Origin: Bactericera cockerelli
Lineage: Eukaryota > Arthropoda > Insecta > Hemiptera > Triozidae
Assembly: GCA_024516035.1 (NCBI GenBank)
Contig: CM044961.1
Location: forward strand, 16,109,756 to 16,173,755
DNA length: 64,000 nucleotides
Direction of reading: 5' to 3'
Below are positions 23,101 to 35,100 of the stretch, in pieces (the first letter of the stretch is position 1; every line of letters starts with the position of its first letter). A model generated the notes under the pieces. It was not told where the DNA came from, did not search any database, and saw nothing but the letters and a program-made list of their open reading frames with translations. The position numbers and the translations under genes are program-made.

Positions 23101-26100
23101 ACACTGCAATCTAATTAGATCTAATGTGACCAGTTGATTCTATTTGGTTTTAACGTCCTGATTAAATTGGAATAGATAGTCAGGACGGGTGTTTAACCCT
23201 CCGTTCTCTGGGAATCGTACCAGCTACCTACAATAACCTCACCCAGCCTGGGTAGGAAGGTAACCACCAGGCGAGGTTAATGCTCAAAGCATTTTCCACC
23301 ACCTAACCCTCAAGAGTCTTATTATTATGTGGTTACAAGTTAATGTCGAAAAATTCATGCACTGGGTGGGATTCGAACCAACGGATCCCTACGCTACCTG
23401 GATTACCAGACTAGCGCGTTAATTCTCTGGGAATCGTACCAGCTACCCACAATAACCTCACCCAGCCTGAGTAGGAAGGTAACCACCAGGCGAGGTTAAT
23501 GCTCAAAGCATTTTCTACCACCTAACCCTCAAGAGTCTTATTATTATGTGGTCACAAGTTAATGTCGAAAAATTCATGCACTGGGTGGGATTCGAACCAA
23601 CGGATCCCTACGCTACCTGGATTACCAGACTAGCGCGTTAATCACTTCGCCGCTGCAAACACAAACTGTCGTATCTGCAAATTTTGCCATTTTCAGTTAA
23701 GAAGCGCACATTCTTCCTTTTTCACGTCACGAACTGTCGTATCTGTATCTCAACTCCTTCCCGAAGTATTCAAGTTTTAAGGTTAGTCGTATGTGAGTTT
23801 CAAAGATTCTCAGCAAGCACGAACCACTATGTGCGCTTCTTAACTGAAAATGGCAAAATTTGCAGATACGACAGTTTGTGTTTGCAGCGGCGACTTGACT
23901 ACAAATGCACTGTATAGATAAGTACTCACCCAGCACGATGAAATCATTGACTGGAATCCCTGTTGAACCTGTGGAACCATAATGGGGCTCCCGATACATT
24001 TCAAGATCGTGTTTTTGCACTGCAGGAAGATCGTACTCCTCAGCTTCAGTACTTGAGTTCGTATCCCCAGATGAGCCATATTCCCAAGGGTTCGAATTCA
24101 CGGAGTTCTCTGCGCCAGGTAGTAGATTAAAACTTTCTGCGAGTTCCATCACTCTATGAGTGATGTCAGACTGGATATCACTTTTGACACCTGATGAAAA
24201 TGGGAAAAATATACAGCCTATACCTAATATAGCTAGTAACAAAAATAAGATTTTCGTCATTAGTTAATTTTATTATCTTTGGCACTCGTGTTAGAATTTC
24301 GAACGTTGTTTAGATTTTCAAACATATTCAAATCAATTTTTGGAAAAAAAATTTTTGTAGATTTTTCAAACGAAAAATCTATTAGTTGCGAAATATCAAA
24401 CACATATAGAAAACACAAGGAAAGTCGTCTGATGTTTACACTTACCCTCTCTAACTTCTTTCATTCTTTATTCTGACCAAATAGATCCTCGAGTTCCTAG
24501 TTATTAACAACGACTTGACTGGCTTTTAACAGCCCAGATAATCACCTTCAGATTTTCTTCCTGACCATTCATAATAATAATAACACTCTTTAGAGGAAGG
24601 TAACCAACAGGCGAGGTTGATGCTCAAAGCATTTTCTACCACCTAACCCTCAGAGTCTTATTATTATGTGTCAATTGTGTCACAAACTCAAATTAATTAG
24701 GAAAAATTCATGCATTGGGTGGGATTCGAACAAACGGACCCCTACGCTACTTGGATTACCAGACTAGGGCAATTAACCACTTGACTACCAGTGCACTATT
24801 GTTGAGTGGAAGAGCTCACATGTGAGAACCCTGCCACTTTAAAGAAAGCCATAAAGAAACTATTATTCAAAGCTTACGCCTAAACACCCCCTAAAAGTAC
24901 AAAAGATATTGTACTTCAAGGAGATTGTAATGAAAAAACTGTAGAATGAAATCAAATCAACTTATTATTATCATCATCATTATTATTATTATTACCATGG
25001 TGGCTATCAGCAGGCTTTTCCGACGTTTCAGAGCCTTCGCCTCTTGTCGTGAGCATGCGCAGTGTCTTGACAACGGTCACTCCGAACCTCTGGACCCAGT
25101 AGAGCAGCTGTAGGCGACTCGTCAGGAAAGTTATCTCCCCGTGGGAAGAGCCAGCGATGACCAGACAATCTGTGCAGAGCAGAGCGGTCACAGAAACTTC
25201 ACGCTTTCCCTGGAATATTATATAAGTAGTTATTTAGCTATAACCGATTCAGTCTATACTTGATCGATAAGGCGGCTGATTTGGAGGTCGGTGGTTAAGT
25301 TCTAAGTTCAACAAAGATTTCGTTGGCAAGTTTGAGTACGTAATAATTATGATATTTTGTGTCACATCGTGATGAACATAAACTTTTTTTTGTAATTATT
25401 TAGCTAAGACTCACTTTATGTACATATCTGAGTCTAACTGTTTGTAGATTGGGCCATTTTAATAGTTCATTTCTCAGGTAGAGTGATTAACTTTTATTGG
25501 TTATTGGTGACAGACAAAACAACACCTAATAACTAGGTAGATAGTGAGATAGGAACACATATGAGGGAGATACTAAAGTTCGGTTGATTGTCTTTATGGA
25601 ACTTTAACCCAGATACCTAACGCGGTAAATTTTTTGTCTCGTTCATCCATTGAAATTTACAGCTATCCAAACTTTCTTATCAGAGTCACACGCAAGAATA
25701 AATCAAAATAAAAGTGGTGTCCTTATCACTAGGACTCTAAACAAAGATTTTGAGGTGTCGCCAACTATCCCCAACAAGTTGAATTAATTAGAAAAATCCA
25801 CAGCGTCCTTCTGGAAGGACGTCAGCCCCATCTGGGTTAACTCTTTTGCTAAAGATTAAAATAAACCACCTTCATAGGTAGCGTCATCTCAAACAATGGT
25901 GGGCCTGACAGTAGAAATCCTAGAGCTGTCTATAAACAAGAAGCCTAATAATATTCAATTGAGCTCTTAGCTCTTCATTAGGTGAAAAATATTGACTCTG
26001 AAGAAAGCTAAATATAAAAAATAAATGCCAACGTTACGTGGTGTTCCCAAGCGGTCACCCATCCAAGTACTATCCACGCTCGACGTTGCTTAACTTCAGT

Positions 26101-29100
26101 GATCGGACGAGAACTAGTGTATTCAACGTGATATGAACGTTGGCGATAAGGAGATATCATTTATGAAAATATAATCTAAATAACTACCTAAACTACACTG
26201 AGGCAAAAATTTAGCGGAACGGGTAGGTATTTTCTCATATAACGTGTGTATTTCTTGTTGGACAAAAGCATTTTTCATATTTTTTCTAATTGAGGAAATC
26301 ACACAAAAATTGGTACAGAGATAGCAAAAACATGAAGGCCAATTTTCATAATTGAATGAAGTGCTTGTCATTGTCGACCTTTCCCATACAGGGTGTACAA
26401 AAAAACAGTTTCTCAATGATTTTTTCAAAATTCATTATTTTGGATTAAGAGTAATATTGTCTTGCTTTATGTATTGATCCTCATTCTTTCTTGGCTCAAA
26501 AATGTTGAGCCTTGATGGACACGTCACTATTCCTCTGAATCCAAAATAATGAATTTTAAAAAAAATCATTGAAAAACAGTTTTTTTCTACACCCTGTATG
26601 GGAAAGACCGACAGTGACAAGTACTTTATTCAATTATGAAAATTGGCCTTCATGTTTTTGCTATCTCTGTACCAATTTTTGTGTGATTTCCTCAATTAGA
26701 AAAAATATGAAAAATGCTTTTGTCCAACAAGAAATACACACGTTATATGAGAAAATACCTACCCGTTCCGCTAAATTTTTGCCTCAGTGTATATTGTTTT
26801 GATTCGATTGAACCTACCTAATACCTATTAGACTCTAGTAAAGCCTAGTATAATAGTTACCTAGGCATGCGCGGATATAGGGGGGGGCACGTGCCCCCCC
26901 ACATTTTTTCGGTAAGCGGTGTTTCTCAAATTTCGTTATACCTAATCCCGTAAAAAAAAAAGATCTCAATGAGTTAGGAGGGCACGGGCCCCAAAATAAT
27001 TCCCAATTCTAAGACTAATCCCGTTAAAAAAAGATCTCAATAAGTTAGGGGGCACGGGACCCAGAATAATTCCCAATTCTAAGACAAATCCCGTAAAAAA
27101 AATCTCAATAAGTTAGGGGGGCACGGGACCCAAAATAATTCCCAATTCTAAGACTAATCCCGTAAAAAATAAGATCTCAATAAGTTAGGGGGGCACGGGA
27201 CTCAAAATAATTCCCAATTCTAAGACTAATCCCGTTAAAAAAATCTCAAAAATTTAGGGGGCACGGGCCCCAATATAATTCCCAATTCTAAGACCAATAA
27301 GAAGTAACTAAATAATAAAGTTGTCAAATCCACACAGATTGTCCGAGAAATCTGAAAATTTATCTATAGGTCTATTTGGATCAGGGAATATATCTCTAGG
27401 GACAAAAAATGGATGGGTGACACAAAAAAAATCACATTTTTCGACCGAAATGACATTTTTTTTCTCAAAATTGGGTTCAAGTTTTCATTTGAGATATCAA
27501 TCACAAAATTCTGAGGAGCCGTTCTTGAGCTACGTTGAGTAAAGACATAAAATGGATGGGTAAACAAAAAGTATTTACGTTTTTTGACCTGAATGACATT
27601 TTTTCTCGAAATATGTCGTGACGAACTATCAACTCAAAGCGAGAGTGTTTTTGCAAGGGTTGGAGTCTTCATTTGACATATTGATCGCGAAGTTCTAATG
27701 AGCCATTCTTGAGCTCCAGTAAGGACAAGAAATAGATGGGTGACACGAAAATTATTGACATTTGTGTGTGTGTGTGGGGGGGGGGGGTGGTTAGGTATAT
27801 TGTGCGATTGTGCCCCCCCAGTACAAGAGGGCTATATCCGCGCATGTACCTAGGGGGTACCTGCTCTTTCTCGATTCTTACCCTATACCTACGAGTATAA
27901 CGTCCTGAACCTAAAGAATATTTTGGGGTGCATAAGTTGAACCACATAGGAACCTACAATAAATTTATTGGGTTCTTCTTGGTTTGAACGTTTCTTTGAA
28001 ACCAGAGGTCCAGGCGCGGCCGGTGGGAATTTGGTTTGGGGGTGCTGTCAAAATTTTACGAAAAGAAAAACTATGTAACATTTAATACATGTCTGCAAGG
28101 CCTAGTGGTGAAGTGGTTATGTCAGGGAGAGGGAATTCTAACTAGGGGGTCAATAGTTCAAGTCTCACGTTTGGTGATTTTCGAGAATTCTGTTAGAGTG
28201 GTTAGGTATAATAATAAATTAATTTGTTTTAATTTATAAAAATGATTAGCTGACGCAAATATGATGATACTTTTGGAATAACGTTTATTTTTCACGACCA
28301 TTGTAGATTTTTTTCCAACATACCTACATGAGAAAAAAATGTTCGAAAGAAAGAAAATAAGAATTTATAAAGGACTTACTCTTTATTCTACTGATTATTT
28401 GGAGTAGAATCCATTCGCTGGATTTCGAACAAAACTTGTGAATGGCTTTTTCATTGAAATGTTTGAAATCATTTATTTATTTTTTTTTTTAAGTGGGGTT
28501 TAACGTCGCTTTCAACTGCCATGGTCATATCACGACGGGGGTTTTACCCTCCATTCGCAGGAAACTCACAAACCTGCTACTCACATTGACCTCACCCAGC
28601 CTGAGTGGGGCCGGGAAAAGCCAGCGTCACGAGAATTAGAATTTGAATGGTCACCCATCCAAGTCTTAACCTCGCTGGATGTCGCTTAACTTCGGTGTTC
28701 TGAAGGGAACCGGTGTATTCAACATGCCATCGACGCTGGCTAAATCATTTTTTGTCAAGTGAAAACAAAGAAAACTTATTCTTAATAAGATGTCAACTGA
28801 ATTGATTTTGTTTTTCCATACCTACTTTGAAATGTAATTACCTAATTCCTATGTGATAAAAAAACAATACTTTCTATACATTATTAACTAAGTAAAAATA
28901 TACATTTTTAACTTTAAAGAGAATGAATTGATAATATCCTTTCTAAGAAGTTTCGAACCCAACTTAACTTGATTGCACAAATTTAATCTTAAAATGAATT
29001 CATAATTAAGGATAAAAGAAATGTTATAATTAATAGACCTATATGTTTATAAAACTTTGGGTAAAATAAACTGTTAGCTAAAGTCAATGATTAATTGTTA

Positions 29101-32100
29101 TTTGTTACACTGTACTTTAAATCATTTAATAAATTGTAACCGATAGTTAAATAATTTTCAAAACAAAAACACGTGAAATTATTAACATAAATTCGTGGAA
29201 CGAAAGGGTATAGGAAAACGCGGTACGCACTACGCGGTAGGTACTAATTTGTTAGTTCCGGAAGGAACAAGTAAATTAGTTCAGTGGATGAAGGGAAAGC
29301 CGGAGGGCTTCCCCTCTTCCTCCTCTGAACGTAAATCTAAAAATAATTCGAATTTTTACCACATCAGTCACATCACTCTATTAGCTCTGCAGTCAGTTAG
29401 AAATTTTTCAGCGGACACTATTTGCCTCCTTCTCGTCTCCACCGAGAACAACCCGCTGTGCGGGTTGGTTTGGTTGCTCCATGCCTTCTCTTTCAATAAG
29501 GCATGAGCAGAGAAAAGAGAAATGCTCTACGGAGCGCGGCAGCGTTCCGCACGGAGAAGCCAAAAAGTAAGAAGCGCGTTAGATATAGCTCCGTGAAGTT
29601 GGCTCGCCCCTAAAACCAATATGAAAGCTTTATTAGTCAAAAGTTTATATTTATGTTCTCTACAATCAAGCTTGGCTAAGGTTTATCTAATTAGGTACCT
29701 AGTTTTTATTTAGCATGATTTTTTGTTATCATAAGGATAATTTTTATGAATTTTTGTTCGAAATATGCGTAAAGATTTTCATTCACTTCAAGCTAGAGAG
29801 ACATCAAAAAAAAACTTTTCTTTCCTTTTCATCTGGGGGTGCCGGAGTTCCGCAGCTCCTTAGCACCGGCCGTCCCTGCAGAGGTCATTTCAAAATATTA
29901 AACGCACTCAGCCTTAGTTGGGCCAGCACGTTTTTTTTTTAAGGGGGCCGATTTGATTGACTTCAAGTCTCACCTCTCTGAAGTATGGCAGCTTAATTTT
30001 CCTCACAAAGCGTTTCCTATAGGAGGAATCTATGGCGGCTTGGGTTGGCTCTTCACTTGCAGCCCACTCAGTAACTCCACCGTCCTGAGTGCCTATGAAC
30101 AATAACCTGGACCCTGGAGAGGTAGAACGTTCATTAGGTCCTACCTTTTTCATCATTATCATCATAGGGTGGCGTCATCGTGAACGCTGGTAGCCAGACA
30201 GTGGAGGAATAACTCAGCATTTCTACCACTGTCTTTACAAGGAGACTAATAATTGACAATGGCCCCAGAACCAAGCCAATACTGGTCTACTCCCTGTTTA
30301 TAGTCCCCCAGTCAGACTGCCATACCTTTTTACCGGTTAAATAATACTCCCTCAAAGGGAATACTTCGAGATGACTTGCCATGATATTGAGTCGCAGCTG
30401 ATCACAAAAGAGAGGCTAATTTTTATCTACTTCCTGCCAGCCTCCGTGGTGTAACGGTTGTGACTACTGCCCATGGTCCATAGATCCCAGGTTGGACAGA
30501 ACTTTCTAAAAAAAAATAGCGAACCAAACACGTGAGTCTGGCATTTTCGTACCAACCCAGGCTGGTTGAGGTTAATGTGGGTTGCCGGTACGTTTCTCAG
30601 CGAATGAAGGTTAAGCCCCCACGCCTAAAAGAACTCAAAGCAGGACGTTAAATCCAAATAGAATCAACTAGTCACAATAGAGTTTCCATTGACACCCAAC
30701 AACCAGTCAGATGATAATGAAAATTCTAATAGCTTGAAAAAGAGGAAGAAATCACCTCCAATCATGACGGTCCATTTTCTACTAGCTCTAAGCGGGTAAG
30801 AAATCAGCACCAATCACATCGTCTCATGGAAAAAAGTAGTTTCCATTTCGCCAGCAACAGCACCTTTAACCCGCAATCAGTACGGTTGTGAGAGAAATCT
30901 CTCACATATTCATTTTTTGCACCCTGTATGTTTAAAAAACTATCTTATCGGATTCAAGTTACTTCATTGCCTCTATGAAGAGATAAGAAGTGTTGTGCCT
31001 TTTGTTTTGATTTTTTATCTCTAGTACCGATCAAGCAATTGACAGTAGAAGTCGCATACCTCGCGAATGTGTCGCATACTGTTCAAGAGTAGGTACTTTT
31101 TTTTTTTTTTTTTTTTTTAAGAGGGAGATAGGGGAAAAATCTTCTAAAGACACCCGGTTAACATGGGGAGTAGGATTTCCACCCACTAAAAAACCTACCT
31201 CTCTCATTTATAGACAGTGCATCCGGAACCGTTACTTGAACATTACTTCAGATACACTGCCTCTTGGGCTCACCTTGGGATAACGTCAAGGGCCCGACTG
31301 CTCTGATTTCTCATTCTCTCATCTCTTGCTTTCTCTCTCATAATCTCTCTAATTAAGCTCTCTATCCTCAACCACTCTCTCTCACTTTCTAACATTTTAT
31401 CCACTATATTCTCCACACATAGTTCTTCCCCCCCATCCTCACTGTATTTTCTTCTCTCTTCCTCGAATCTTGGGCATTGAAATAATGTATGTTCGGGACT
31501 ATCCTTTTCACTACAGTATCTACATTCTTCTGACCGTACTATTTTCATTCTAAACAAATAATTATTAAAATTCCCATGTCCTATTATGAACTGACTTAGT
31601 TCATAAGTGAGTGACCCGTGCTGTCTAGTCCTCCACTTTTCTATATCTTTAATCAATCTTTTTGTCCATTGTCCTCTTTTTTCTTCCATTCTCCATTTCT
31701 CTTTCCATTTTTCTACTAAATTACTCTCTATTTCACGTTCTCTTTCCTTTCTCTCTTCCTCGTTATAATTCTCGTCTTGATTTAATTCATACAATTTAAC
31801 TCTTTCCTCTACCATCATCTCTACAGGTAGTGATCCTGTAAGGACTTGTAGGGCTGGTGTAGATGAAGTCCTATATGCTCTCGCCATTCTCAACATAACT
31901 TTCCTCTGTACTCTTTCTAATAAATTTACATACTTATTCCACTTTATTACACTCCCCCATACAGGCGCTCCATACAGTAAACTTGAATAAACTACACTCG
32001 CTAAAATTTTCCTTTTCTCATTATCTGGACCACTTATGTTTGGCATAAGTCGGCCCAGATTTGCCGCTATTCGCTCAGACTTTTCTACTGCACTCTTTAC

Positions 32101-35100
32101 ATGAACTGCTAACTTCAATCCTTGCTCAAAATGGACTCCCAGGTATTTCGCTGATTTCTTCGATTTTACTCTCAGATCTTCTACTTGAACCTCTATCTCT
32201 CTGCACACTCTTTTACACACTAATAACACTACCTCAGTTTTGTGTGGGGCTACTTGTAACTTGTGACATTTTAACCAATATATTATCTCACTCACTGCCT
32301 TATTAATATTTCTCTCTATAACTTCTTTATTCTCTCCTGTGGTCACAACTGCAACGTCATCTGCATATGCTATTATTTTTGACGATGATGGTAGTGGTAA
32401 TCTCACAAGTGGATCATAATAGAGATTCCACAGAAGACTCCCAAGGACGGATCCTTGGGGTACCCCACAGGACAGCTCCATGACAGTTTTCCCCCTAATT
32501 TTTCTTACCCTATCACTCATAATTATTCCCCTCCTACTGTCCTCTTCGCTGTCCCCCTCATATTCCTCCGATGATATGTCCCTTATAGCTCTGTCTCGCT
32601 CTCTAGTTCTTACTCCGTTTCTACTCTCTCTTTCTTCACTTACTCTAACTTCTGACTCTCCCACATTATTTTGCTCCTCTTCTGTTCTCACTCTCACCTC
32701 ATTTCGTGTTCTTATCTCTCTATTTCTTTATTGATTTACATTTCTAGCTCTCTCTTCGTATTTTTCTCGATTATCATGTATTATCAATTGCCTGTCTTCT
32801 AGATAGCTCAACAAAATATTTATCAGGTAATTCGATATTCCTCTTCTCTCTAATTCCTCTACAATTCCTCTCCACGGGATACTGTTGAACGCATTTTTTA
32901 CATCAAGTAGGGTGATTGCACAAAGCTTTCATTCCTTTTTGGCATTTTCCGCACATTAACATAACTCCTTTCATTGCATCAATCGTACTTTTTCCCTCCG
33001 GAAGCCATATTGGTTCTCTGCAAGATCACCTTTATGCTTTATTTCCTCTACTAGTCTAATTTTTATAAGTTGCTCCATTATTTTTCCCATTACATTTAAT
33101 AAACAGATCGGCCTAAAACTCATATTTCCTCTTTCAAACTTTTTTACCTTTTGGGAATAAAACTAAATTAGCTTCTTTCCATATACTCGGGAAGTCACCT
33201 TTTTTTAAAATATTATTAAAAATTCCGAGGAAAAAATATGGTTTCGCTTTAAAGAAATTTTAAATATTTCTGAAACCAGCCCATCAGGCCCAGGAGCTTT
33301 TTTTGCCTTATTTTTTAAAAACCGCCTTAGCTAACTCATCCAGTGTGAATGAAGGAATGTCACATTCTGGTACTATTTTTCTGGCCCAATTATTTATTTG
33401 GTCTTGTGGAAATAATTCTTCTGCTACTTGTACTTTTTCTTCTGCATCTAATTTAATATTTGAAAACAACTTGAACTTTTTACATACAATTTTATATCCT
33501 CTACCCCACACATCTCTATTCAACTCATTACAAATCTCAATCCATTTTCTTCGTTTCTCATTATTTATCTCCCACCTTAGTTCCTCTTTCATTTTATAAT
33601 ACTTCTTCCTTATCTCTGTTCTCTCTTCCTCTGTAATATCCCTTCTCTTATTTGATCTTACCATTTTCCTCTTCTGCTTATGACATCCTTTCCTTTTTTC
33701 TGATATACACTCACTCCACCAGTAAACTGGTTTTCTCCTATTATTCTTTTGACTCACTTTATACACAGTCTCACATATTTCTTGTAGAATTCTTGTACAA
33801 TTTTCCGTATCATAATTTTCTACTCCATCAAAGATCCTTTCACACTCGCTAATAAATTCGTCATCTTTATTAACCTTATATTTCCACTTAAAATTTCGTA
33901 CATCTACCTGATCTGTCTGATTCGGACCATCTCTCTCTAGGTACTAGAATACTAGATATTAGATATATTATTACCAGAAATGTTCCTTTTGAGTTCTTTT
34001 TTAAAAATATTTTTATTATTAATTATACAATATTTATAATTATATTTACTTTATTTCTACACAAACAGATTTTCTTAAAAAATTACACACACGATGCAAT
34101 TCAGTTGCAAACAAGCAAAAACGTGAGTGTGAGAGAAATCTCTCACATCGTACTGGATACGTTACAAAACCGAACCGTACTGATCCCGGGTTAAAAAAGT
34201 ACTTGCCCGCTTCATGCCAGCATGACTAACTTGTGTTACCTGCCCTTTACCTTTCATAAAAGCTCCACACGTGAACGTGCCAGACCTCCCCGCTCTGTAG
34301 CCAGAGACATACTCGACCAAGTCTTGATCAGAGCTGCTTTCTTGCTGCTCTATGCGGAGGAAGTGAACTTTGTGAAGGGAGATGACGATACAGTGGTGAT
34401 TGTCTGAAAGATAGAAAGGTTGGAAGGTTTTTTTTTTAATAGAATAAAAGAAAAGGTTTCACAGCCTTTTTTCATTTCGTAGCCATGAAACAGAAGACTC
34501 TTACGGCCGGGTCAAGACTCAACTGCTGAGTCCCAGTTCAAGTAGATTTTGTGATCAATTTGGAGATCTGTAATTGGTGGAAATTGATCACGTGACGCTA
34601 AATCTACATGAGCTGGGACCCAGCAGTCGAGTCTCGACCCGGCCATTGATTGTATTGTAGCATGCCAATGTCATAGTTTTCCACAGTACCTACATTCTGT
34701 TCAGATGCTGGATTAATACGAGCACACCGAAAGTCCTTCCTTCCAAACAACTGTAACTAATTTTTGAATAACCTCTTTTTTCTCCTTACTTTATCTGCTC
34801 TAGGGTTTGAACCGGGCACAGCCGAGTGATAAACCGAGTAGAATTTTTATTACATAAATATCTATTGACTTTTTGTGTATGTGGTTATAAAATTACTTCA
34901 TAACTGAATACAAACATATAGGATGTAAGTTAGCATCAAATTATTTGTTGAAACAGATCTTACTTTTGAAATTCGGCTCTTTCTCTCTAAGTCTTACCGT
35001 CAGGATCTGCATGGACCTCCACTATTTCATCTTGTATTGGTCGTGTCAGGGTGTGGACATAGTTTGCCTGTATGTTCCGCTTAACAAGGCTAATATTCCA

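Noticed and set aside
23727..24260. Apparent secreted protein with a signal peptide (MTKILFLLLAILGIGCIF)
   Set aside because: The N-terminal part is intron read-through; the CFAP251 exon starts at the acceptor before 24190 and matches phases on both sides.
26123..26802. Two similar about 77-100-residue ORFs facing each other
   Set aside because: Mirror-image arms of an inverted-repeat MITE.
29195..29506. 103-residue ORF and nearby GC-rich stretch
   Set aside because: No recognised family, no splice context fitting CFAP251, and it is likely part of an unclassified repeat.
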